Of a stretch of DNA of 64,000 nucleotides, positions 19,432 through 27,105 are shown one piece after another. Position 1 is the first letter of the stretch. Each line of letters opens with the position of its first letter. The DNA is from Streptomyces sp. NA02950 (GTDB taxonomy: Bacteria; Actinomycetota; Actinomycetes; Streptomycetales; Streptomycetaceae). The notes beneath the pieces were generated by a model. That model saw nothing but the letters and a program-made list of their open reading frames with translations, was not told the origin of the DNA and did not search any database. A program made the translations under genes and the position numbers. The stretch covers positions 6,135,001-6,199,000 of the forward strand of contig NZ_CP054916.1 in assembly GCF_013364155.1 (NCBI RefSeq), written 5' to 3'.

Positions 19432-19887
19432 ATGGCACGGCATCTCTACTCCTGCCCCCTGCGCTGGTCCGACATGGACGCGTTCGGCCACGTCAACAAC
19501 GTGGTCTACCTCCGCTATCTGGAGGAGGCGCGCGTCGACTTCATGTGGCGGCTGGCGCCGGGGGACGGGAGCAAGGCGTTCACCGGCGGTGTTGTGGTGT
19601 CCCGGCACGAGATCGACTATCTGAAGCCCCTCGTCCACCGGCACACCCCGGTGACCGTCGAGACCTGGGTGACGGAGATCCGTGCCGCGTATCTGACCCT
19701 GCGGTACGAGATCAAGGACGAGGACGCGGTCTACGTACGGGCCGCAACCCGCCTCGTGCCCTTCGACCTCGAGCAGGGGCGCCCGCGCCGGGTCAGCCGC
19801 GAGGAGGAGAAGTTCCTCGCGGAGTACCTGGAACCGGGCCGGGGCGCCGGACGGGACGAGCGGCCGGAAGGGGCCCTCGCGGTATGA
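19432..19887 (+). CDS. acyl-CoA thioesterase, 4HBT (hot-dog) family
   Basis: 151 residues starting at ATG 19432. The N-terminus RWSDMDAFGHVNNVVYLRYLEEAR is the hot-dog 4HBT signature, with the catalytic-type Asp of SDMD and the following Asn-Asn segment. A later stretch with EIDYLKPL and VTVETWV forms the sheet of the fold. It should hydrolyse a fatty or aromatic acyl-CoA thioester; the substrate cannot be read from sequence. It starts five bases after ettA and overlaps the next gene by four bases (ATGA), so ettA, this gene and the next are probably one operon. The link to translation control is unexplained. Confidence 0.85.
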   Translation: MARHLYSCPLRWSDMDAFGHVNNVVYLRYLEEARVDFMWRLAPGDGSKAFTGGVVVSRHEIDYLKPLVHRHTPVTVETWVTEIRAAYLTLRYEIKDEDAVYVRAATRLVPFDLEQGRPRRVSREEEKFLAEYLEPGRGAGRDERPEGALAV

Positions 19888-20675
19888 CGGGTGCCCGCCA
19901 TGAACTCCACTTCGCCGACGCCGGGGAGGCGGCCGATCTGGCCGCCTTCCTGGCCCGGCTGATCCACTACGACCGCGCCGCCGCGGTGCGGCTCCAGGCG
20001 GGCGGCGAGGTGCTCGCCGTCTTCGGCCGCCCGCCGTCCTTCGAGGTGCTCGCGATCCGTACGGCGCGACTGGAGGCCACGGTCACCGCGGGCACCACGG
20101 GCGGTGCCGCGGGGGCCCTGGACACCACGGTCTCGGCCGGTGAGTTCGCGGACGCGCTCGACACGGCGCTCGCGGCCCTGTCCCCCGCCGGTGCGGGCCC
20201 GCTGGTGGTGCCCGTGCCCGCCGCCGTCACCGGTCCGCCGTGGGCCGGGGTGCTGCCGCCGCGCGGCGGCTGGCGCCGGGTCGAGGGGCTGCCCGGTGCG
20301 GACGAGGTGCGGTCGGCGGTCTCCGCCGCGGTCGCCGAGTTCCGGGCCCGTGACGAGGCCTTGCCCGAGGAGCGCCGGACCCGCGCCGAACGCGACCGTA
20401 TCGGCCATGAGATCTGGTCGCGCACGCTGGGCGGCACCGGGCTGCCGCTGCGCGCCGTGCACGCGGCCCAGTCGCTGGGCTTCCTCCGCCCGGTCCGGAC
20501 GGCGGCGGCCGTCGGCGGCGCGGGTGCCGCCGCCGGGGGTACGGCCGCGCTCGCCCCGGTGGCCGAGCCGCTGGCCCTGCTGTCCGCGGGCGGCTGGCTG
20601 CGGCTGCGGACCCCGTACGGCTCGGTAGCGGTCCGCACCTCGGGTCTGCTGGGCCTGACCGTGAGCCCGGCCTGA
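19884..20675 (+). CDS. hypothetical protein, thioesterase-linked
   Basis: 263 residues, translationally coupled to the thioesterase (ATGA). I do not recognise the family. It is Ala/Gly-rich with a conserved-looking start (ARHELHFADAGEAADLAAFL), RIGHEIWSRTL around residue 175 and a hydrophobic C-terminal stretch (PVAEPLALLSAGGWLRLRTP). There is no signal peptide and no clear membrane span. Its position downstream of ettA appears conserved in the Streptomyces I remember, but its role is unknown. Confidence 0.6.
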   Translation: MTGARHELHFADAGEAADLAAFLARLIHYDRAAAVRLQAGGEVLAVFGRPPSFEVLAIRTARLEATVTAGTTGGAAGALDTTVSAGEFADALDTALAALSPAGAGPLVVPVPAAVTGPPWAGVLPPRGGWRRVEGLPGADEVRSAVSAAVAEFRARDEALPEERRTRAERDRIGHEIWSRTLGGTGLPLRAVHAAQSLGFLRPVRTAAAVGGAGAAAGGTAALAPVAEPLALLSAGGWLRLRTPYGSVAVRTSGLLGLTVSPA

Positions 20676-20838
20676 CGGCCACCTCGCCCGACCCCGCCGC
20701 CGGGCCCTGCCCGGCGGCGCCACCGGCGGCCGGGCCGTCGCCGCACCTCTCGTGTCCGGTCCGCGGCAGCGCCCTGGCCCCGCGGTCTGGCGGCCCGCGC
20801 CCCGGCGCTTCCCTCGGTGCCCGGCCTCGCGGCGGCGG

Positions 20839-21007
20839 CTAGGCCCTGTCCTGCCGATCTTCGCGGGGCCGCGACGCCTGGCACCGCACCTCGCCGCGTT
20901 GTCGGGATCATCCGAGTACGCCCGGTACGAGGACGACCCTCCGCCTTGCGATCCACGGCACCAGACGCCGCGGCCTGATCCACGAAGATCGACAGGACAG
21001 GACCTAG
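20839..21007. repeat. MITE-like palindromic element, copy 1
   Basis: The ends AGGCCCTGTCCTGCCGATCT (20841-20860) and its near-perfect inverse at 20986-21005 form long terminal inverted repeats. Pairing continues inward (GGCCGCGACGCCTGGCACCG against the complement of CACGGCACCAGACGCCGCGG), so the whole 169-base element folds into one long imperfect hairpin. Both ends sit in CTAG, consistent with a TA target duplication. It carries no gene. It lies between convergent genes and ends only a few bases from the glbO stop codon, so it may also act as a bidirectional terminator. A structurally similar element lies at 22621-22814. Confidence 0.75.
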
Positions 21008-21012
21008 GCGGC

Positions 21013-21417
21013 TCAGCCCTCGGTGTTGACCATGGACGCGGCCGCGTAGGTGAGGTAGTTCCACAGCTGCCGCTCGAGGTCCGGGGCGAGCTCGAGCTCG
21101 TCCACCGCGTCCCGCATATGGCGCAGCCAGGCGTCGTGAGCGGCGCGGTTCACCGTGAACGGGGCGTGACGCATCCGCAGCCGCGGGTGGCCGCGGTTGT
21201 CGCTGTAGGTACGGGGTCCGCCCCAGTACTGCATGAGGAAGAGCGCCAGCCGCTCCTCCGCCGGGCCCAGATCGTCCTCGGGGTACATCGGCCGGAGCAG
21301 CGGGTCCTCCGCGACCCCCTGGTAGAAGCGGTGCACCAGACGACGGAAGGTCTGCTCGCCGCCGACCTGTTCGTAGAAGGTCTGCTCCTGAAGTGTGCCG
21401 CGCGGAATGTCTTTCAC
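21013..21417 (-). CDS. glbO: group II truncated haemoglobin (GlbO type)
   Basis: 134 residues, GTG 21417. The 2-on-2 globin fold is recognisable: TFYEQVGGEQTFRRLVHRFY at the N-terminus, then DPLLRPMYPEDDLGPAEERL, FLMQYWGGP, and the proximal-histidine segment LRMRHAPFTV, with the Trp of the G helix (WLRHMRD). Group II (trHbO) proteins bind oxygen or react with peroxide and nitric oxide. Its stop lies almost at the end of the inverted-repeat element, and its start is 80 bases from the divergent methyltransferase gene. The GGAGG upstream is very close to the GTG, so the exact start is a little uncertain. Confidence 0.9.
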   Translation of the reverse strand: MKDIPRGTLQEQTFYEQVGGEQTFRRLVHRFYQGVAEDPLLRPMYPEDDLGPAEERLALFLMQYWGGPRTYSDNRGHPRLRMRHAPFTVNRAAHDAWLRHMRDAVDELELAPDLERQLWNYLTYAAASMVNTEG

Positions 21418-21497
21418 GCCTCCATGCTCTCAGACCACCCGGCCGGCGGAAGGGGGCGTGGGTCGCGGCCGGGGAGCGGGCGCAGGACAGTGGAGTC

Positions 21498-22550
21498 ATG
21501 GGCAGCACGGGCGGTCGTACGCGCGGCGCGCCGGACGCGGACCCCCGCGCGGCGGCGGACCCCTACGCGGCCGCCGCGGCGGAGGCGCGGACCGGGCTGG
21601 TGCGGCAGCTCACGGCGAACGGCGCGCTCACCGATCCCCGCTGGCGGGCGGCGTTCGAGGCGGTACCGCGCCATGTGTTCGTGCCCTGCTACTACGAGGC
21701 GGGTGAGGGGCGGGGCGGCTCGCGCGCGGCGCCGGGGAGCGCGGTCTACACCCGGCTGTGGTGTGATGACCCGGATCCGTTGCGACGAGCGCGCTGGCTG
21801 GCCGGGGCGTACGCCGACGCGCCCCTGGCGACGCGGGTGCGCGGTGGGGAGCTGATCTCCTCCAGCAGCCAGCCGTCGCTGATGGCGCGGATGCTCGAGG
21901 CCCTCGAGGTGCGGGACGGGGACAGCGCGCTGGAGATCGGCGCGGGCACCGGCTACAACGCCGCACTGCTCGCCCACCGGCTCGGCGATGACCAGGTCAC
22001 CACCCTCGACCTCGACCCGGAGATCACGGATGCCGCCCGCGGCCGGCTGGCCGCGGCCGGATTCCGCCCGGCGGTCGTCACCGGTGACGGGGCGCGCGGC
22101 TGGCCCGGCCGCGCCCCCTACGACCGGATCATCGTCACCTGCGCGGTGCCGTCCGTGCCGGGGGTGTGGCTCGGACAGGGCCGGCCGGGCGCGCTGATCC
22201 TCACGCCGCTGGCGACCGGGCTGATCGCTCTGCGGGTCGCCGACGCCCGGCATGCGGAGGGACGCTTCCTGTCCACTCCCGCCTATTTCGTCCCGCTGCG
22301 CGGTATCGGTCCGCCGCCCTCGGTGTCCACCCACGGTGTCCCGCCCCGGCCGCTGCTGGACGACTCCTTCCGCTTCCTGCTGAACCTGGTCGCGGGCCGG
22401 ATGGAGCCGGTCGAGGCCCTCGCGCTCTGGGAGCACGAGGACCGGCCGGGGCGCGAACGCTACGGCGTGACGGTGCGGGGCGAGCGCCAATGGGCCTGGC
22501 TGGACGACCCGGAGGGCCCGTACGGCTGGCCGTTGGGCCCGGCCGTCTGA
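21498..22550 (+). CDS. protein-L-isoaspartate O-methyltransferase-like protein
   Basis: 350 residues from ATG 21498 behind a GGAG. The N-terminus LVRQLTANGALTDPRWRAAF followed by VPRHVFVP is typical of PCMT-family proteins. The SAM-binding loop is SALEIGAGTGYNAALLAHRL, with VTTLDLDPEI as the next acidic motif and YDRIIVTCAVPSVP as the post-motif. The C-terminal 120 residues, with FVPLRG and WEHEDRPGRERYG, are an extension found in Streptomyces PCMT-like enzymes, some of which modify peptides rather than repair proteins. No RiPP precursor is adjacent, so repair of isoaspartyl residues or methylation of an unknown substrate remain open. Confidence 0.8.
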   Translation: MGSTGGRTRGAPDADPRAAADPYAAAAAEARTGLVRQLTANGALTDPRWRAAFEAVPRHVFVPCYYEAGEGRGGSRAAPGSAVYTRLWCDDPDPLRRARWLAGAYADAPLATRVRGGELISSSSQPSLMARMLEALEVRDGDSALEIGAGTGYNAALLAHRLGDDQVTTLDLDPEITDAARGRLAAAGFRPAVVTGDGARGWPGRAPYDRIIVTCAVPSVPGVWLGQGRPGALILTPLATGLIALRVADARHAEGRFLSTPAYFVPLRGIGPPPSVSTHGVPPRPLLDDSFRFLLNLVAGRMEPVEALALWEHEDRPGRERYGVTVRGERQWAWLDDPEGPYGWPLGPAV

Positions 22551-22567
22551 CCGGACGTGGAGCCCCG

Positions 22568-22600
22568 CCGGTGGTCCGGCCGGTCCGGCCGGACCACCGG
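22568..22600. terminator. bidirectional hairpin after the methyltransferase gene
   Basis: CCGGTGGTCCGGCCGG and CCGGCCGGACCACCGG form an almost perfect palindrome 18 bases after the methyltransferase stop. It probably terminates this gene, and possibly the converging FHA transcript as well. Confidence 0.7.
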
Positions 22601-22620
22601 CCGGTGGCCCTGGAGCAGGA

Positions 22621-22814
22621 CCAGTGCCGCGTCAGCCAAGGTTCGCCCCGCTCGCCGCCCTGGCACGCTCCCCCAGCTACCGCTGGGAGGTGCCCCCTCT
22701 CGCTGCGTTGGCCGAAAGCCCGAGTAGGCCCACTACGAGTGCTTCCGGCCGCCTTGCGATCGCACGCGCCAGGACGCCTCGCTACCGGGCAAACCTTGAC
22801 TGACGCGGCACTAG
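22621..22814. repeat. MITE-like palindromic element, copy 2
   Basis: AGTGCCGCGTCAGCCAAGGT at 22623-22642 is repeated inverted at the right end (2 mismatches in about 26 bases, ending at 22812). The interior contains a separate small hairpin (CTCCCCCAGC / GCTGGGAG) and a block with GCTGCGTTG, CGAGTAGGCC, CTACGAG and CGCCTTGCGATC. The same ordered motifs, slightly changed, occur in copy 1. The right end overlaps the TAG stop codon of the FHA gene. No protein is encoded. It looks like a second member of a non-autonomous element family mobilised by an IS5- or IS630-like transposase elsewhere. Confidence 0.7.
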
Positions 22815-24202
22815 CCGCGGCGGACCGTGATCGTCGTCCAGGCGCCCACATGGACGCGGTCGCCGTCCTGGAGGGGTATCGGGACGTACGGCTGGATCGG
22901 CTCCTCGCCGCCATTGATCGTGGTGCCGTTCGTCGAGTCCTGGTCGACGACCGCCCAGGTGCCGTCGGGCTGCTGGACGAGGACCGCGTGCTGGTGCGAG
23001 ACGCCCGGGTCCTCGGGCGGGCGCCCGAGGTCGATGTCGGGGGCCTCGCCCGTGCTGTGACGGCGGCGGCCGACGGTGATCTGCTGGCCGTTGAGCGGCA
23101 GCTGCTGCTCGGGGGAGTACGCCGGGAGGTTCAGCCCGGACGCCTCCGGTCCGCTCCGGTGCATCATCGCCATGAAGTACTCGCGGTCCGGCGCGACGAC
23201 CGCGACCCAGCCGGCGGGCGACGGCGGAGCCCCGCCGTGCTCGAACGGAGACGGCGGCGTCGACTGCTGCGGCGGGGGCGGCCCCGCGTGCCCCTGCTGC
23301 GCCGGCGGAGGCGGAGGTGGCGCGGCGCCCGGAAACTCCTCGTTGCCGTACGGCGGTGCGGGGGGCGCGGGCGCTGCCGCGCCCTGCGGCGGCTGCGGAA
23401 AGCCGTATCCGTACTGCGGCTGAGGCTGCGGCTGCTGAGGGGGTGCGGGCGCGACCGGACCGGCGGCACCGGTCTGCGGCGGCGGCAGCGTCCAGTCGTC
23501 GTCGTTGCCGAACGCCGGGCCGGACGGCGGGACCGGCTCCGAGGAGGGCAGTGGCTCCGCCGGGCGGTTCATCTGGGACGGGCGCGACGCCTGGTAGTCA
23601 CCGCCGTGCGGGGGCTGCTGGCCCTGCGGCGGGAACGGCTGCGGCGGCCCCGGCTGGGGCGGCTGCGGTTGCGGTTGCGGTGGCTGCGGCGGGGCGAACC
23701 CGCCGGACGAGGGCGGCGAGTACGGAGTGGGCGTCTGCGTCAGGAAGTTGAAGCGGCACTCCTCACAGAACGGAGCCTGCGCCTCGCGCGGGGTACGGCA
23801 CTGGGGGCACAGCTCCGCCTGGAAGGTGGCGTCCGGCTGCGGTGGCGTGGGCGCGCCGGGGTAGCCGTATCCACCGCCCGTACCGCCGGGCGGGGGCGGC
23901 GGTGCCCCGGGTCCGCCGTACGGCGGCGGTGCGCCGGGTCCTCCGTAGGGCGGCGGCGCACCCGGCCCACCGGGCGGCGGCGGTGCGCCGGGGCCGGGCG
24001 GGGGCGGACCCGCCGGGCCCGGGAAGCCGTAACCGCCGGGGGCTCCAGGGGCACCGGGAGGGGCTCCCGGGCCGCCCGCCATCGGGGGCGGCGGGGGCGG
24101 CGGCATGGCGCTGTTGGGCATGGGCGTCCCCGACATTCGGTGCCCACACACCTCGCACCAGTCGTCAGCCGCCGATGTGTGGCCGTTGGGGCAGGTCGGC
24201 AT
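22811..24202 (-). CDS. FHA-domain protein with zinc ribbons
   Basis: 463 residues, ATG 24202. It opens with a zinc-ribbon-like CPNGHTSAADDWCEVCGHRM, followed by a long Pro/Gly-rich disordered region, a second Cys pair around residues 130-150 (CPQCRT and CEECRF), more Pro/Gln-rich sequence, and a C-terminal forkhead-associated domain from about residue 350. The FHA domain carries the phosphothreonine-binding marks ITVGRRRHS, VSHQHAVLV and DQDSTNGTTING. It should dock to a phosphorylated partner. As the last gene of the PknG/PP2C cluster it is a plausible reader of PknG phosphorylation, comparable in role to GarA, but much longer. The stop codon lies in the end of a palindromic element. Confidence 0.85.
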   Translation of the reverse strand: MPTCPNGHTSAADDWCEVCGHRMSGTPMPNSAMPPPPPPPMAGGPGAPPGAPGAPGGYGFPGPAGPPPPGPGAPPPPGGPGAPPPYGGPGAPPPYGGPGAPPPPPGGTGGGYGYPGAPTPPQPDATFQAELCPQCRTPREAQAPFCEECRFNFLTQTPTPYSPPSSGGFAPPQPPQPQPQPPQPGPPQPFPPQGQQPPHGGDYQASRPSQMNRPAEPLPSSEPVPPSGPAFGNDDDWTLPPPQTGAAGPVAPAPPQQPQPQPQYGYGFPQPPQGAAAPAPPAPPYGNEEFPGAAPPPPPPAQQGHAGPPPPQQSTPPSPFEHGGAPPSPAGWVAVVAPDREYFMAMMHRSGPEASGLNLPAYSPEQQLPLNGQQITVGRRRHSTGEAPDIDLGRPPEDPGVSHQHAVLVQQPDGTWAVVDQDSTNGTTINGGEEPIQPYVPIPLQDGDRVHVGAWTTITVRRG

Positions 24203-24264
24203 GTCGGTGATCCCCCTCGTGTGCCGTTCTTGGCGTTTCCTGCGTGAGTGTGCTGGTTTTTCTG

Positions 24265-25629
24265 CTATTTCTTAACGCGAACTGTCTTGGTGGAGCGCGT
24301 TTCGAGTGTCATCTCGTCCGCTTCCGCGACCTTCGCCTTCAGTCGCACAGTACCCGTCGCCGCGTCGACGACGTCCACCACCTTCGCGAGCAGTTTCGCG
24401 GTGTCCTCGTTCCCCGACGCGCCGGCCAGTTGAACGGCCCGGCCCAGCTTGGCGGTCGCCCCTTCGATATCGCCCGACTTGCGGGCATCCATTCCCTGTT
24501 GGATGACCTGGGCCAGTTCGGCCTGACCCGTGTAGTGGGCGACCTGCTGGTTCATCGCGGTGGAGGCGACCATGTCATCCGTCCACACGGCCCGTACCAG
24601 CCCCTGGGCCAGCGGGGCCGCGGGACCGTCGTCCGGCCGCGGCAGCACCAGGGAGACGCGCGCCGCGAGCATCTCCCGGCCGACCTCGGCCGCGGGCACC
24701 CGGACGCATACGTGGTAGTCGCGGGACTCGTCCCCCCAGGACCCCGTCGGATAGTCGCCCGCGCGCGGACCGGCCTCGGTGCGCCGGGCGGTCAGATCCT
24801 CGACCGTCGGTGCGACCTGTTTCACAAACGCCACCTCGGCGCCCATCGGGGTCCACAGCCGCAGACTGACGTCGGCGACCTCCTTGCCCATCGCCGTCTC
24901 CATCATCCGCGTGAAGTCGGCGGACAGCTCGGAGGGGTCGGCGACGATATCGGCCGTGCCGAGCAGCGCGGAGGCTATCCCGGTGACTTCCTTGACCTCC
25001 CAGTCCGTGCCGACCCCGCGGGCGTCACAGGTGAAGCGGCCCGCGCAGGCGTCCAGCGCCGCCCGCAGATCCTCCGGCTTCTCGTGCTCGTTGCGGCCGT
25101 CGGTGAGCAGGATGCCGTGCCGGATGGCGACATCGGCGGAGGCGAGCAGCCGGTCGGCCAGCAGCAGCCAGGTGCCGATCGCGGTGCCGCCGCCCGCGCT
25201 CAGGGTCCGCAGCGCGTCCTTGGCCAGTGCGCGGGTCTCCGGATCGGCGGTCGCCAGCTGTCCGGTGCCCGGGAAGACCTCGACCGCCTTGTGGGTGCCC
25301 GCGACCACGGCGAAGGCGACACCGTCGCGCACCGTGTCGATCGCCGCGGCCGTCGCGTCCCGTGCGTTGCGCATCTTCGTCGGTGGGTAGTCCATCGAAC
25401 CGGAGCAGTCGAGCATGATCACCACCGCCGCGTCGGGCGCGCTGGCTCTGCTGTCCCGCGGGTCCGGGCCCGGCAGGTGGGTGGGGATCGGCATCCCTCC
25501 GGTGGTCCCGCCGCCCGTCGAGGTGACCGTGACGATCGCGTTCACCTCACGGCCGCCCTCGGGGAGGTACTCGTTCTGGTAGACCTCGACCGAGAAACGC
25601 GGCGCTTGGGACTTGGAGAAAGTGGCCAT
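24265..25629 (-). CDS. von Willebrand factor A domain protein
   Basis: 454 residues, ATG 25629 behind AAGGAG. The VWA domain spans about residues 65-235 with a complete MIDAS motif: VVIMLDCSGSM, a central threonine in GGGTAIGTWL, and LLTDGRNEHEKPEDL. The C-terminal half contains beta-rich and helical segments and a lysine-rich end. There is no signal peptide, so it acts in the cytoplasm. It lies between PP2C (231-base gap) and the FHA gene (62-base gap). VWA proteins often scaffold or regulate phospho-signalling partners and have this role near kinases in other actinobacteria; the exact job is inferred. Confidence 0.85.
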   Translation of the reverse strand: MATFSKSQAPRFSVEVYQNEYLPEGGREVNAIVTVTSTGGGTTGGMPIPTHLPGPDPRDSRASAPDAAVVIMLDCSGSMDYPPTKMRNARDATAAAIDTVRDGVAFAVVAGTHKAVEVFPGTGQLATADPETRALAKDALRTLSAGGGTAIGTWLLLADRLLASADVAIRHGILLTDGRNEHEKPEDLRAALDACAGRFTCDARGVGTDWEVKEVTGIASALLGTADIVADPSELSADFTRMMETAMGKEVADVSLRLWTPMGAEVAFVKQVAPTVEDLTARRTEAGPRAGDYPTGSWGDESRDYHVCVRVPAAEVGREMLAARVSLVLPRPDDGPAAPLAQGLVRAVWTDDMVASTAMNQQVAHYTGQAELAQVIQQGMDARKSGDIEGATAKLGRAVQLAGASGNEDTAKLLAKVVDVVDAATGTVRLKAKVAEADEMTLETRSTKTVRVKK

Positions 25630-25860
25630 CTGGTCCGCTCCTTGGCGCTCCGTGGCGATCTGCTCCATAGCGTCTATGGACATATCGTCGTATCGACAAA
25701 AAGGGCTGAGCGGAGCGGCGAGCACACAGCAGCCCCGCCGGAGGAGACCACCACGGCGCCCTTCGCGCTCCCCGAGCGACCGCGGCACTCCGTGGGACCT
25801 CCGCGAGCCGTCGCGGAGGTCCGTCTCATCCGGCGGGGACCCGCAACCCCCCTCGAGCCG

Positions 25861-27102
25861 TCAGGCGGATCCTGCCCTCCCCGGCGGAGCGGGGAACGGC
25901 ACCACCGCCACTGTTACGTTGTCGTGGCCCCCGCCGTCGAGCGCGTGACCCACCAGGACCTGGGCGCTGTGCAGCGGCCGGGACCGGGCGTCCGGCGGCA
26001 CCGCGAGTGCCATCTCCTCCGCGGACTCGGCGTAGTTCCACAGCCCGTCGGTGCACACCACCACCACACCCGGGCGGTCCGGCTTGAACGACGCGGTGTG
26101 CGGCTCCAGTTCATAGGCGTCCGCGCCGAGCCAGCCGGTGATGGCGTGGGCCCGCTCGTCCGCGTAGGCCTCGGCCTCCGACATCAGCCCGGCGGCCACC
26201 ATCTGCGCCGCCCAGGAGTCGTCCTCGGTGAGGCGGGCGGCCGGGGCCGTACGGTCGTCCGGCACCCAGTAGGCGCGGCTGTCCCCGATCCAGCCCACGG
26301 TGAGGATGCCGGGGGTGACCACCGCGCTGACGATGGTGCACGCCGGGGCGTTCTGATGGCGCTGCTGCTGCTCCTCGTGCGCGGCGGACCCGGGCTCCAG
26401 CGCCAGTGAGTTGACCGCCTCGGCGGCGGCCACGATCGCCTCGCTCATGGCCTGCCGTGGGTGGGCGCCGCGGGGGAGCGCGGCCCGCAGCGACGCCTCC
26501 GCGGCGTGGGCGGCGGCGGCCGAGGCGTCGTCGGGGCGGGTGGCCGAGGAGACGCCGTCGCAGACGACCGCCACCACGGCCGGGGAGCCGTCGGGCAGCG
26601 GGGCGGCGGACACCGAGAACGCGTCCTCGTTGCGGTGGTGGCGCAGGCCCCGGTCGCTGGCCGCCGCCACCCCCTCCAACTCGCGCTCCATGTGGTCGCG
26701 CTCGCGCACCTGGGCATGGCCGCAGTGCTCGCAGTAGCCGTCCTGGTCGATGGTGCCCTCCTGACACGCGACACACCGGGGGCGGCCCGCGCCGCCGTTC
26801 ACCCGGGGGTCCGCTCCGCCGCCGCTGGTCCGTGCCGCCGCCCCGGACGCGCCCGGAGCGCCGAGCGCCGCCGCGGCACGCGGATCGGCCGCCGGGGGAG
26901 CCGGGGCCGGGGCGGCCGGCGGATAGTCCTCCGGCTCCGGCACCCCGCCGCCCACGGACGCACCGCCCGCGGGCGCCACACCCGGCGGCGCGGCCGCCGT
27001 CAGATCGGCGCCGCAGTTATCGCAGTAGTGGTCCCCCGACTGCGGCGGCTCTTCACAGGTCGGGCAGGCTGACAGCTGGGGCAGCTGCGGCATCTGCGAC
27101 AT
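25861..27102 (-). CDS. PP2C-family serine/threonine phosphatase with zinc ribbon
   Basis: 413 residues, ATG 27102. The first 35 residues hold a zinc ribbon (CPTCEEPPQSGDHYCDNCG), followed by a Pro/Ala-rich linker and a second Cys set (CVACQEGT and CEHCGHAQ). The PP2C domain starts near residue 145 with ASDRGLRHHRNEDAF, then VVAVVCDGVSS, GWIGDSRAYWV, VCTDGLWNYA and GGHDNVTVAVV, so all metal-binding aspartates are present. It should reverse phosphorylation by the neighbouring PknG, whose stop is three bases upstream. The shared zinc-ribbon heads in PP2C, PknG and FHA proteins suggest they gather in one complex. Confidence 0.9.
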   Translation of the reverse strand: MSQMPQLPQLSACPTCEEPPQSGDHYCDNCGADLTAAAPPGVAPAGGASVGGGVPEPEDYPPAAPAPAPPAADPRAAAALGAPGASGAAARTSGGGADPRVNGGAGRPRCVACQEGTIDQDGYCEHCGHAQVRERDHMERELEGVAAASDRGLRHHRNEDAFSVSAAPLPDGSPAVVAVVCDGVSSATRPDDASAAAAHAAEASLRAALPRGAHPRQAMSEAIVAAAEAVNSLALEPGSAAHEEQQQRHQNAPACTIVSAVVTPGILTVGWIGDSRAYWVPDDRTAPAARLTEDDSWAAQMVAAGLMSEAEAYADERAHAITGWLGADAYELEPHTASFKPDRPGVVVVCTDGLWNYAESAEEMALAVPPDARSRPLHSAQVLVGHALDGGGHDNVTVAVVPFPAPPGRAGSA

Positions 27103-27105
27103 CGA

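Noticed and set aside
20834..21013. GGCGGC flanks considered as a target-site duplication of the palindromic element
   Set aside because: The flanks are low-complexity, and TA/CTAG at both ends is a better target signature.
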